From NCBI GenBank assembly GCA_021234155.1, contig JAJEKV010000056.1, forward strand, positions 4,325,330 to 4,389,329: 64,000 nucleotides of DNA. The letters are read 5' to 3'. A program made the translations under genes and the position numbers. The notes below the pieces were generated by a model. It made no database searches, had not been told where the DNA came from, and saw only the letters and a program-made list of their open reading frames with translations. The stretch is from Isoetes taiwanensis (lineage: Eukaryota; Streptophyta; Lycopodiopsida; Isoetales; Isoetaceae). Below, piece after piece: positions 1 through 13,474 of the stretch. Position 1 is the stretch's first letter. Each line of letters begins with the position of its first letter.

Positions 1-746
1 TTGGGAGTCAAGGTACAGACCCCGTACCCTATGATGCTAGCGGAGGCAGGCCTAATGCCATTGGAAGCAGAAGCCCTTTTTCAAACACTAAAATATGTGA
101 TTAGAGTACGAGACATGGACGCGGATAGATTGCCTAGACTTGCAATGATCCAGAGTACTATAAAAGGGTGGTTTAAGGATATTGAAAAATGGCTTTGTAA
201 ATGGAATATGTCACTAGAAGAGATACCAGAGGATATCAAAGATTTAAGGGAATTGATAGAAAGGAAGGTAAAATATACTTTATGGCAGAACCCCCAGGAT
301 CCAAGATGGGATTCTATAGAGATTCAATAAATCCTGAGCTAGAAGAAGCATTGCATATGAGAAGTAATATTTCATGTTATAAGAGAAGATTAGTATGCAG
401 ATTACGTTTAAGCTCACACCATCTTGGCATCGAAATAGGGAGATGGGGGAACTTTCCTAGGAGCAGACGCACATGTAAGGTATGCGGTGCGAATGAGATT
501 GAAGACGAGGAACATCTAATACTAAGATGTCCAGCATATCAAAATCTGCGCCGAAGATTTGAAATACCACAAGGGGTCTCGTTACACAGTTTCTTCAAAC
601 TACCAATGGATAATATATGTAATTATTTGATTGATGTCATGAAGATGAGAGAATTGTCTATAAAAAATTATAAACAATTATTAGATATATATATGGACGA
701 GGAGGGAGAGGAAAGCAATATGGAAATGGAGAATTGTACATGTTGA
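1..746 (+). pseudogene. LINE copy A, 3' end of ORF2 (late RT region and zinc-knuckle C terminus)
   Basis: This is the C-terminal part of a non-LTR retrotransposon ORF2. It runs in frame 1 to about 290 (block beginning GVKVQTPYPMMLAE) and then in frame 3 to the TGA at 744-746, so one frameshift lies near 285-305. The frame-3 part carries the Cys/His cluster CKVCGANEIEDEEHLILRC, followed by CPxY and then R-rich sequence, typical of the zinc-binding tail after a LINE reverse transcriptase. The same blocks recur in order in the copies at 5.5-6.8 and 13.5-14.3 kb, which supports the frame assignment. The 5' part lies outside the window. It is a dead copy. The LINE clade was not determined. Confidence 0.85.
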
Positions 747-756
747 TATGTCTTCT

Positions 757-1743
<987 letters not shown>

Positions 1744-1857
1744 CAGGGATAGGTTCTGTACGTATGAAACTATTTTTTCAGACGTATAAAGTGCAAAAAT
1801 ACGTATTTTTGGGAAAAATACGTATTTTTGTATTTAATACTATCACGTGGGAAAAAA

Positions 1858-2160
1858 AAAGGTGAAGCGAAACCTTCCATTTAAACTTACTGCTTGAACT
1901 TTCTTTCGGCGTAAGCGAAGTCTAAGTTTTAAACTACGGCGAATCCCCCCCGGCTTCGGCGTAGCGAAGCCTTAATGTTAAACTATCGCAGCGAAACTCT
2001 TTTCGTGGCGAAGTATAAAGGTTAAACACAGCGAAACTTTTTTGTTCAGCGTAAGCATTCTTTTACGTTTTCGCGGCTGGCGGTTCAGCGTAGTTTTTAA
2101 ATTTTTCGCCACGCCGAAGTTTTCTATATATATTTCGGTAGCGTTTCGTTATTTCTGCTG
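1858..2160. repeat. Left subterminal repeats of the hAT-like element
   Basis: Degenerate copies of a GCGTAAGCGAA-like motif recur here (for example GGCGTAAGCGAAG near 1908-1920, GGCGTAGCGAAGCC near 1957-1970 and CAGCGTAAGC near 2047-2056). They are alternating, diverged relatives of the perfect 14-mers at the right end. Clustered subterminal repeats of this kind are typical hAT transposase binding sites. Confidence 0.65.
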
Positions 2161-2387
2161 AGAACAAGGTAAACCACGCGCATACCGCTCCACAACTGTG
2201 CCCCTTTGCCTTTTTTTTTTCATTTTCCCTTAGTTTTTAGCCAAACCTAGGTAGTTTTTACATTTGTTTTTAATTGTAGGTCTAGGGTTCCTCCATAGTG
2301 AGGCCCTTGCCTGTTGCCCCCCTCCATTGAGGGGTGTGACGATGGCGAGCGTCTCGATCTATGGTTGAATCCAGACTGATTTTTTTT

Positions 2388-2475
2388 AAGAAAAAAAAAA
2401 AGAAAAGAAAATAAAATGCAATAGAAATAAAGGAAAAAAAATAATGAAATAGAAATAAAAATAAGAAAAAAAATT
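2388..2475 (+). repeat. A-rich low-complexity stretch
   Basis: Almost pure A/G/T sequence made of AAAAAGAAAA and AATAGAAATAAA runs, inside the hAT-like element. No coding potential was seen. Confidence 0.8.
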
Positions 2476-2753
2476 TTGGTTGCCTACCCTTTCATCGACA
2501 ACAGTAGTAGTTAGGGTAGAGAGTGATCCTTGGCTAGGTTAGAAGTTCGGAGTGATCCTTGGCTGAGGCAGTGACCCTTGCCTGGCGTGCCACATTTAAT
2601 TGTGCCATGCCGATGGTGGGTGTCATTGCTGATGTTGAGGATTGCTAGGGTCAACCTCCCATTTAGATGTATAGCCCTCTCCTGCCGCTTGTTGGCTTCG
2701 GTCACGCGGTGTCAAGGGTGGGTGTTGTACTCTTATGGAAGGTCGGTCGGTAA

Positions 2754-2847
2754 GAATATTTAATGAGATATACCCTATTTTTCGACGGTGTTGTTGACGA
2801 AAGTCCAACACTAATATAGGGAGTGGCGTATATTTCATTAAATATTC
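2754..2847. repeat. Inverted repeat inside the hAT-like element
   Basis: GAATATTTAATGAGATATAC (2754-2773) pairs with GTATATTTCATTAAATATTC (2828-2847). There is a second short match of CCCTAT with ATAGGG. The pair could be a small MITE or a structural hairpin. No target duplication was identified. Confidence 0.6.
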
Positions 2848-3180
2848 GTGACTTCGATAGGTGGTCTTATGCAATATGTTGAGTTGAGTGCTGCCAACCT
2901 CTGTGAGGGAGTTTCCCAATGGAGTCAGTAGCTGGATCAGATCATAAGTTAAACTTGTGGAAGAGTGAGAAAAATGCATTGCATATAACCGAATCGCCAA
3001 ACTCGGTGAGATAAACTATAGAGTGCCTATAACCCTCAACTTGGAACTGAGTAGAGTGCCTAAAACTGTCAAGCTTGAAACGTAGTAGTTTACTAAAATC
3101 TTAATGAACCATTTCAAGGCTTATTAACATTCACTAAAGTCGGTTTTTTTTTTCTCAGACTCTTAGGTGTTGATGCTGCT

Positions 3181-4850
3181 TTGCTACACTTGGCATATCG
3201 CTATCTATACACAGTTTCTTCTAAAGTTGCTATGAATCCACAAGAGTTAGACGGGCTTAGACTACAAGTAGCAGAGCCTCACATGAGCCCTAGAGAAGGA
3301 CCTAGGGTAGAAGCAGAGCCCCACATCAATGTAGAGGCCGAGCCCTCTACTAAGATGCAAAGGAAAAGATCAAGACCCCAACAACCATGGTCCAACCTAA
3401 GACACGCTTTTAATGAATTGGCTTTGTGGACTGAATCAGGCCGCCACCCCATCCGAAAGTTAGAGTTGATTACCACAATGGAAGAAGGATGGCTAGACTT
3501 CCACTCGGGTCTCATGCGAGAGATTTGAAAAGAGCTTTTGGGCCTCGAATGATAGACCTAGAACCGAAAAAGATTGATTCTGAAAGGTATGCTTGGATAG
3601 ATGGCAATGTATCCCGTACAACTGGAAACATGATACATGCAGTAGCAAATCTAACTAGTCCGCGCTTGAGAGAGTCTTTGAAAGATAAGGCTGTGGAATG
3701 GAACACAGCTTGGACCAATCGAAAGCTTAGAAAGGAAACCCATCAACCCCCCCACCTAGTTAAGAAAGTGTTGGCACAGACTATTAGAGCCAAGCGTCCT
3801 GGTGAAACTGATAAAGAGTGGGAAGCAAGAAAAAGGGCAGATGCCAAGACTATATGGTTTGCAATGGTGGATTACTCTCAAATAATCAACAAGACCAGAA
3901 TTGGTTCAGGAACATATGGAACGGTATTCAAATGCAATATCCTGGGTTCTAGTTTTCTTAAAGACGAACCCTATTGTGTTAAATTTCAGAATGATGACGT
4001 GCGGTTAGGTACGGCCAGGCCTGATGTGATAGTAAAGGCCATGATGAAAAACATGAGGGAATCACAAATGCAGGTTAGACATGGGTCTATCATACATTTG
4101 CATTGGCCGTATAAACCGGGTTGGTAAGAAACGGGGTTGATATTTCCCTACTGGAATGGGGGTTCTTGTGCATCTCTTTTTGTGAATCATGGAGATAATG
4201 ACTTTGCCAGGCATGCATTTAAGAGACTAGGGTATAAACCTACTGTCGAGGTCGACGTCCATAAGCTTGAGCAACGAAAAAAGCAAGAGTTATATGTTGC
4301 TCAAAGAGTGGGTGATCTAACTATGTCATTTTTAAGCGGCTTGCTTAAGCTTCATAAAGAGCACCATTTACACATGGACTTGCACCCTGGCAATGTCTTG
4401 CTTCATTTTGAATTTGGGAAAGAGAGAGGCTGCACGGACCCCCAGGCTGTTTATATTGGTATATGTGACTGGGGAGAAGAACGGTTAATAGGCGAGCCTG
4501 TGGAAGTGAAGCGGTGGGCATACAAAAACATGGATGCCGCTGCCAAAAAGGCAATTGAGAATGAAAGGCTTGCCTATCCTTACATGCACGATGATTTGTA
4601 TTGGGGTCCAAACAAAGATGGAACGAAGACAGTGAATGCAAAGGTAGACTTTGACCTCTTAGGGGCAGCCTACTTTATTTATTACCTTGCTGATTTTGCA
4701 CGCTTGCGCTTGGTTCATTTCGCTTACGCGAAACTATTTCTGGTTCGCGTAAGCGAAAAATACTATTTCGCTTACGCGAACCAGACTTCGCGTAAGCGAA
4801 ACAGTTGTTTTCGCTTACGCGAAAGTTTTCGACGCCGGAAATTTTTTTAG
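3181..4850 (+). pseudogene. Protein-kinase-like gene captured in the hAT-like element (broken)
   Basis: An N-terminal segment in frame 1 (3181-3528; acidic/proline-rich, then EEGWLDFHSG) shifts to frame 3 (3489-4127), meets an in-frame TAA at 4125-4127 and continues in frame 3 to 4850. The kinase signatures are in order: a glycine loop RIGSGTYGTVFK (about 3897-3932), a candidate ATP-binding lysine in YCVKF (3981-3983), the catalytic loop HMDLHPGN (4371-4394) with Asp at 4377, and DWG in place of DFG (4467-4475). A D-x-x-x-L-G helix-F-like segment is present near 4650-4680. After about 4700 the frame reads straight into the transposon's own repeats, so the end of the kinase C-lobe is missing. 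The sequence GGTAAGAAA at the stop could be an intron donor, but the sequence after it still reads as kinase. The kinase family was not identified. Confidence 0.7.
4719..4823. repeat. Right subterminal array: five perfect 14-bp sites in alternating orientation
   Basis: TTCGCTTACGCGAA occurs at 4719-4732, 4767-4780 and 4810-4823. Its reverse complement TTCGCGTAAGCGAA occurs at 4744-4757 and 4787-4800. Flanking bases extend the match between 4738-4757 and 4767-4786 into a longer hairpin. This is probably the transposase binding array of the hAT-like element. Confidence 0.9.
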
Positions 4851-4945
4851 CCGTATTTTTGACGTATTAAACGTCAAATTTGTGCCGTATCAAACGAAAA
4901 ATATGTATTGCGTATAAAACGTATACAGTATTGAACCTATCCCTG

Positions 4946-5265
4946 GTCGTTGGAGCAATATCCCCCATGAGTTGAGACTCTGCAGGCTATGCAAGATGGG
5001 AGTGGTTGAGGATGAAATGCATGTGCTTTTACAGTGCCCGCAATACAAAAGCATCAGAGATACATATAATATTGTTTGTGGTAACTTGATAGCTTTCTTT
5101 GATATGCCAGGTAGCACAATCGGTGACTATATTGTTAAAATTTTGGATCATAGGGACATAATGTTGAGGAAACTTAACATTCAAGAGATACAAGAGGATG
5201 AGTTAGAGGGGTCTAGTGCATTTCTTTCAGAGGACGCACTAGAGGACATATTCTACAATCTGTAA
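4946..5265 (+). pseudogene. LINE copy B, ORF2 part 2 (zinc-binding tail)
   Basis: The reading resumes after the hAT-like insertion with GRWSNIPHELRLCRLC, then VEDEMHVLLQCPQY (the Cys/His tail), and ends at FYNL and the TAA at 5263-5265. Together with 951-1743 it is one LINE copy. The sequence after the stop is the conserved LINE 3' UTR. Confidence 0.87.
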
Positions 5266-5287
5266 AGTGTATGGTTGAGCGTCACAT

Positions 5288-6817
<1,530 letters not shown>

Positions 6818-6842
6818 TGTATGTTGCTTTTTGTCGTCTTAT

Positions 6843-7448
<606 letters not shown>

Positions 7449-7479
7449 TCAATTGACATCAAGGCCACGCGAACTAGAC

Positions 7480-8260
7480 ACACAGGCCTGGCAGCCTGGC
7501 ATGCTGGCATGTCATGGCAGCGTGCAAAACACGTCAGATGTCCTCAACATCATTGAACGACGTCTTGTCCAGACTAATATGACATGCAGGCCTGCCAGCC
7601 TGGCATGTCGGCATGCCACAGCAGCATGCACGACACGTCAGATGTCCCTCACGTCATTGAACGACGTCTTGCCCAGATCGGCATGACATGTTGGCTTGCT
7701 AGCCTGGCATGTCGGCATGCCACAGCAGCATGCAGGACATGTCAGATGTTCTCAACGTCGTTGAATGACGTCTTGTCCAGTCCCAGCATGACACGTAGGC
7801 CTGCTAGCCTGGCATGTTGGCATGCCACAACATCACGCAAGACACGCCAGATGTCCTTGACGTCATTGAACGACGTCTTATCAAGGTCGGCATGACATGC
7901 ATGCCTGACAGCCTGGCATATCGGCATGCCATGGCAGCACGCAAATGACGTCTTGTCCAAGCCGGCATGACACACAGGCCTGCCAATCGGGCATGTTGGC
8001 TTGCCAGGGCAGCATGCATGACAAGTCAGATATCCTAGACATCGTTAAACAATGTCTCTTCCATGTGGCATGATATGCAGGCCTTTCAACCTGGCAACAT
8101 CAGCATGTCATGCGAGCAAGCATGACACGTCATACCCTGTTGGCGTCGTTCAACAAAATCCGCATCCTTTAACAACATTGACGTAATTTAACGATGTCTT
8201 ATCGTCGGTGAACGATGTTGCAATGTCGTTTAGCCACGACGATCCCTTGTAGTGGCTCTA
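7480..8260. repeat. Satellite, about 104-bp monomer, roughly 7 copies
   Basis: Successive units share the order: CCTGCCAGCCTGGCATGTCG, GCATGCCACAGCAGCATGC, a CGTCAGATGTCC block, and ATTGAACGACGTCTTGTCC ending in GGCATGACA. Starts lie near 7482, 7588, 7693, 7798, 7903 (shortened), 7976 and 8080. Divergence increases towards 8250. Short ORFs through it are by-products of the repeat. Confidence 0.88.
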
Positions 8261-8736
8261 ACCAATGCAACTAGTGAACTAATGTGTTTATTTGTTTAGT
8301 AAACCTATTTTTTTAGCAGGCTTGCCTAACCCCCCTACAAGAATTGCTGAAATTCTAGCCCATCCACGTAGTTAGCCACGTCATATTTTTCTTACATCTT
8401 GTTGTCTTAACCATCAGATCTACTAATTTAGCATCTAACGGTCATGAAAATTGGAAAACTCCTTGAATTTAATTCTTAACGACATTCCCTTTCTTCGATC
8501 CGACCACAAAGCTGCTAGTTCTGCCCCTCTTTTGTCATTTTTTATATCAACAAGAGCCAGTTTCATCCACAAAGATAAGATCCATGTCCATCCAAAGCCA
8601 GTCTGTCTTTTGCTTGGAAGTTTTAAAGTTATAATGCTTTGAGTTCGTGCACTTGGCCCCTTATTTTGATAGGTAACGAGAGTATGACAGTGATGGTGGG
8701 CATCTTCGCTAGCCCTAGCAATTGAGTTCTCGCATC
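8261..8736. other. No feature recognised between the satellite and the DNA transposon
   Basis: Unique-looking sequence without a convincing ORF or repeat. It may be part of the same insertion as the satellite. Confidence 0.4.
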
Positions 8737-9029
8737 AGTTGGGGGCCAATTTTCGTGTCCTGGACATATAGTGCTTTATGGGTGCTTTACTTGAGTTCAA
8801 TGAAAATTTTAGCCCGTCAAGAAAAAAAATTTGACGAGCCTTTTTTGTTCAGAGAGCGTGAAACCAAAATCTCTCAATTAGCAAGTTCGTTGGCCATGTC
8901 ATCGATCCGAAACCATGGGATGGTTCTCCCGCTTTCTGGTGGATTCTACCAGCTCCAAATCGTTTTCAAAAATTTGGATGGAAAATTTCTTTGTTTTGGA
9001 GATTTCCAGAGCTCTTGGCCTGGAATTCA

Positions 9030-12000
9030 ATGGATTTTGTTTCCCTCTATGCAGCCGAATTCACATCTCGGTTTGGAGGCCAAGATCCAGATGAGCTTGC
9101 TTCTGCTCTAGGAATTCACATCCAACATTCCATTCGAAAATTAGATACAGAAGATGGCATTCCCAATGACAATGACATGCAGACTCAAATTTCCACTGAT
9201 TTGAAGGCATATGAGGTAATATCATCTCCAGTTTCGAATGATAAAATTAATGGGACCTGTGCAACAAACAGTGGTTGCAGCAAGGTCTGCAATTGTATAT
9301 CTCCTAACACTGCATGTAGAAGAATATTAGCTGCCAAAAAGAAATTGCAGAGGAAGAAGAAAAGGGATTCTTTAAAAGCTGGCCTTCAATCAGACAATAG
9401 CAGGGAAGGATTGACCATTAGGAAGAAACAAAAGCTTTCGAAGGTTATTGTGGATTTCATCAATGAGATATGCTTGAATTTGGATTCTGATGATAGAAAG
9501 GAAGTCATATCCAGGGCTGCTGAACAGTTACCTGAATTTGACATCATTGGGAATAAGGCACTTAATGTATACAAGCATGTTGTTGAGAACGTGAAAGAGA
9601 CTCTTCAAAGCAAAAAACGTGGCAGGACTATAGATGTTAATCAAGCAAGGTCATCTACTTTGATGATGGCAGTCAATTCATGCAGCAATCGATCAGCGGT
9701 TGCAAAGGCCTTGAACATGAAGAGAAGGGCTGTGTATGCTGCATTGGACAAAAGGAAACGCGCTGAATTTGGAGGACCTTGGTCCATGTTCAAGAGGAAG
9801 AGCAGATCTGATAGGCTTTCTGATTCGGACCGTGAAAAGGTACACAACTTTTGGATTTCTGAAACTAGAGTCTCTCCAAATAAAAGGCAGGTGATTAAGT
9901 TGAGGAGACATAGTAACGGTCAAAAGATAGCAAAGCCGTATAATCTGCATCCCATTCACTTACTAGAAGAGACACAGGTATCTAATTTTTTATCTTTTGC
10001 TAGAAATAACATTTCGTGACTTACCTTCTATTCTTTGAATTGCAGATCATGTTCTATAGAAGATTCAAACGTCAATATCCGGACATGAAGATAGGGCTTA
10101 GATTGTTTGAAGCTTTGAAGCCTAAGTTTGTCAAAAGGCTTAAGGAAAGGGAAACGTGTTGCTGCATTTACCATATGAGAATGGAGTTTGTCAGGCAAAC
10201 AATTAATAAAGTAAGACGTGATCCTAACATTCACGGTCCAAATTGTACATGCAAGTGTTCTATTTGTGGTCCAGGCCCAACTTGTGCAGCAAGCGAACAC
10301 ACCTTCAACAATGTTAGTGATATGTGGAGGTCTATGGTGTGTCCTAAGCAAGAGACTACAGATTGGCATAACTCTAAGTGTTTGACTATGGAGTGTGCTG
10401 ATTGTGGGCTGAAATTATTTCAGAAATGTCCGAAAGAAAAGAGGAAGACAATAAAGTTAGAGTGGAAGAACTTCGAGAAGGTAACGACTCTATCATTTCA
10501 TTGATAGTCTTTTAGAATTTGTAATCAATTTTCTTTTTTGCATTGAATAGTTAATTATGTTTTGTTAGTGTATTTGTCCTGTAATTCCAGCCTATGTTTT
10601 TGTGGAATGATGTTGGATTGATCTATTGACTAGTCTATTATGCTGACTAGTCTATTATGTTGCAGGTCAAAGAAACTTATGTGAAGGATGTTGGCAAATC
10701 GGGAAAACCAATTGTCAAAAGCAAGGATGTGATGAAGTTGGCTTACAAGAACACTTCCTTGCATGAGTTTGTGGAACATGCAGATGCAGTCACAAAGCAA
10801 TTCATTCCTCACAATCATACGGCACGGTGGCAGGCTTCTCAGTTCAAGGAATGTTTACAAACATTCCCAAAAGACACGGTCGTGTCTGTCATTGACTTCG
10901 CCGAGAATTATACATTCAAAATTCAGCAAGAGATACAAACAATGCATTGGAGGAACGAACAATGTTCAATACTTGTGCACATTTCTTACAGACATACAAA
11001 CGAAGGTGAAGATCCTAATCTTATCGTAGGTTGTCGCAAACTTGTGAAAGAAAGTCATTTTTACATGTCAGACAATCGAGAGCATGACACTTTATTCATA
11101 CAACATTGCCTCCAAAAGCATGCTGATTATTTGATAAGTAAAGGTGTAAAATATTCAAAACATATTTTTTGGTCCGACGGATGTGCATCACAGTTCAAAT
11201 CTTCGAGGGCCTTTTACTATTTAGGTAGGTTTTATCAAGCTAATGATGTCAAGATTGGCTGGAATTTTTTTGCATCATGCCATGGCAAAGGGGAACACGA
11301 TGGCGCTGGGGCTGTCATAAAGAGGATATTAACGAGCGAGATCTTTGGCGAGATAGTACACCTCTTAGGAATGCTGAGGATGCAGTTCATTTCTTAGTTT
11401 GGTATTTCAGAGTGAAGAGAGGCACCAAAGACAACAACATCATCAGGTACGCGCACTAATTCATGCTAGATTGAGAAGTAGGATTGGCAAGAGCAATGCA
11501 TTGAATTATTTCTTATGCATGCTGAAAGTCTTTCATTTGCTATGTGTGCTTAAGTGCTACTTATAGGCATGGCTATTGCAGTAAACAAAAGGCCATTATG
11601 CCCACTTGAACATAATCTGTTAGACTGCAGTACCATATGCAATTCCTTGCAGCAGCCAAAAGCAGTTTAAAGTTCAATAATAGATGCACAAAGAATGTCT
11701 ATGTTGTCTATGTTGCTAATGTAGCCTTTGTGTGTTTGCGCAGGGTATTTTGGCTTGTAAAGGTAGGTGATGTTTGCAGGAGGATAAAGTATGATTGTGA
11801 TACTTTGAAGGGGACGCAAAATATCCATTCTATCAGACCAATTTGTCGAGATAGGCCTACTATGGTGGCTCACAGAGCTTTGTCTTGCTTTTGTACAAGC
11901 TGTTGGAAGGAGTTATGGAATAGGTGTAAGCATTCGAAGAGACTTTGTCGGTATACATATTCAACTTTGAAGCCTGAGATCATGCAAAAAGAGGCAACTG

Positions 12001-12560
12001 TGACTCATGTCCAATACGAAGGGGACAACCAGTGGAAAGCAGAACTAGTAGAAGTTGGTGACAATTTTATCATAAATGCGGAAGAAAATAATGAAGAAAA
12101 TGTTGATTTCTGGATTGTGAAGTGTACTGAACCGAAACACGTGGTAGAAAATGCATTTGAAGATTACTGGGGTTCAAAATTTAGCAGGCAAGAGGTAATT
12201 CTAACAGGTAAATATTACAAGTTCCTTGGCGAAGATAGATACGAGCTGTTAAGTAATATGCCTGATGTTAATTGTTATTCACACCTCGTCATAAGCGCAA
12301 AAGTAGATTTGATTGCTGATGCAAATGAAGACAATGTATACCATTTACCTTTGGAAGCACACGAGCATATCATTGACTCTTTACCACCGCCTGATTCTGA
12401 AACACTGGCAAGTGCCCATTGCGTAGCCAAGAAGAAGACACGAAGGAAACATGACATCTTAAGGGCAGTTAGGAAGAAGGTAGTGGCCAGAAATAAGAAG
12501 GCTTGCAAGCAGAAAAAACGATTTCTTCCAACGCTGCCAATTTTTCCTTCACTTCCTTGA
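9030..12560 (+). pseudogene. Transposase-like gene, four exons, one frameshift
   Basis: The predicted exons are 9030-9977, 10046-10480, 10666-11446 and 11744-12560, all with GT-AG borders. Phases agree except for a net one-base loss in exon 3 near 11320-11345. The protein would be about 990 residues. It has a basic N-terminal third with a helix-turn-helix-like block (NRSAVAKALNMKRRAVYAAL). A Cys-rich block follows in exon 2 (CTCKCSICGPGPTC plus later Cys pairs). The core carries DFAENY (10894-10911), SDGCASQF (11173-11196) and CHGKGEHDGAG (from 11278), and the C terminus is basic. From memory, the SDGCASQF...HGKGxxDG combination marks widespread, poorly classified transposase-type proteins in eukaryotes, and the acidic residues are DDE/D candidates. 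The start MDFVSLYAAEF at 9030 is preferred over an upstream in-frame ATG at 8991. Its 3' end overlaps the opposing gene by 92 bp. Confidence 0.7.
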
Positions 12561-13394
12561 TGTCTTTGCAAATAGATGCAGCTGATGCGTCATATCCACG
12601 GAGAAGACCTTTTGTTTCGACCAGCTGCATCTGCTTTTCCTTCAACTGATTTTCTAAAGTCAAAGCTTCCTCACTAAACAATTTCAAATCTTCTTCCAAA
12701 CGGGATATGGAATTGGCAATGTTGGAATAACCCATTTGTTCTCTCACAGTCCTTGTCTGGTTGTTCCTCATTGAAATTTGCATAGACTTCCATGCAAATC
12801 TTGCCCAATTAACTCTGAAATTAATAGGATTTGCAATTGCCTTCTTTGTGTGCTGCCATGCAAATGCCCTAGCAAACTGAGTTCTCGCTTCCTTGTTCTT
12901 CAAACCATGCTGATAAACCCTTCGAACCAGATCATTCAGTTCCTCTTCAAACTCAGGCCGAATTTGGTGCAGCTTTATCTTATTGTCTTTTAGGTTGCAA
13001 TTCCATACAGACAGAAAATCATTCTGATTGCAATCATCCCAACTCAATGCTGAAGGATCTCTGCCTTCATTACAAAGACCTCGATACACAGCAAACTCCT
13101 CTATTGACGATGCTAACCTCATTTCCTATAGATCGATTCAACGCAAGCATGCAATGCAATGAGGGAAAAAAAAAAAGGCATAAAAAAAATGGAGATTACC
13201 TGTAAATGCAAAGTTTCCGCTGGAGGAAGTATTCCGCAGCTTTCTCCGAAATCATAGTGCGTCTGCATGTCCATCTCTGCTTTTGAAAAAAAGTTATAGG
13301 GATGATTGGAAATCATGAACGGAGGACGGAATGAGCTCAGCGGGTCCGACATGCCCGACATGAAAAATGATGACGGCTCGTCATCGACCTTCAA
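12469..13394 (-). CDS. Coiled-coil accessory protein of the two-gene transposon
   Basis: Two exons on the minus strand (13394-13200 and 13125-12469) join in frame across a 74-bp GT-AG intron to give 283 residues with no internal stop. The N terminus (MKVDDEPSSFFMSGMSD) is acidic. The middle is rich in charged and aromatic residues (ARAFAWQHTKKA, NWARFAWKS). Residues from about 200 form a likely coiled coil (EEDLKLFSEEALTLENQLKE, then KDIKEVKEKLAALEE). It resembles no family I can name. Its position just inside the right inverted repeat, convergent with the transposase-like gene, suggests an element-encoded partner such as a DNA-binding or oligomerisation subunit; that is inference. The intact frame contrasts with the frameshifted neighbour. 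Confidence 0.6.
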
Positions 13395-13474
13395 TTTTTT
13401 TTTAAAAAAAAAAGGTATATTGGTGCTTCATGGGTGCTTACCTAGCGCGAAATTGCCCCCCAACTCCACGCTTG

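Larger units (their letters stand above)
1744..4945. mobile_element. hAT-like DNA transposon (3,202 bp), kinase-bearing, no transposase seen
   Basis: The ends are a perfect 13-bp inverted repeat: CAGGGATAGGTTC at 1744-1756 and GAACCTATCCCTG at 4933-4945. The insertion is flanked by a perfect 8-bp target duplication, GTCGTTGG (1736-1743 and 4946-4953). An 8-bp duplication with CAGGG-type termini is characteristic of the hAT superfamily. Removing the element and one duplication rejoins the LINE B reading at GRW. Both ends carry repeated motifs (see separate entries). No hAT transposase or dimerisation domain is visible. The only substantial coding content is a broken kinase-like gene, so the element is probably non-autonomous and carries captured host sequence. 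Confidence 0.88.
8737..13465. mobile_element. Two-gene DNA transposon (about 4.7 kb), superfamily unresolved
   Basis: Imperfect terminal inverted repeats are AGTTGGGGGCCAATTTTCG at 8737-8755 and CGAAATTGCCCCCCAACT at 13448-13465. Both ends also carry a GGTGCTT..ATGGGTGCTT doublet in the same orientation just inside (near 8773-8794 and 13423-13440). The interior holds a plus-strand multi-exon transposase-like gene and a minus-strand coiled-coil gene that converge and overlap. No clear target duplication sits directly at the inverted repeats. The shared ACGCTTG lies outside the satellite on the left and 2 bp beyond the repeat on the right, so the satellite and transposon may have entered LINE D in one event or in two. 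Confidence 0.7.

Noticed and set aside
4125-4209. Possible 87-bp intron (GTAAGA...TTGCCAG) in the kinase-like gene
   Set aside because: The sequence inside still reads as kinase hinge/N-lobe (LIFPYWNGGSCASLF), so the TAA is more likely a disabling mutation than part of an intron.
7453-8019. Overlapping ORFs of 66-103 codons in both strands
   Set aside because: They follow the 104-bp satellite period and carry no domain; frames differ between monomers.
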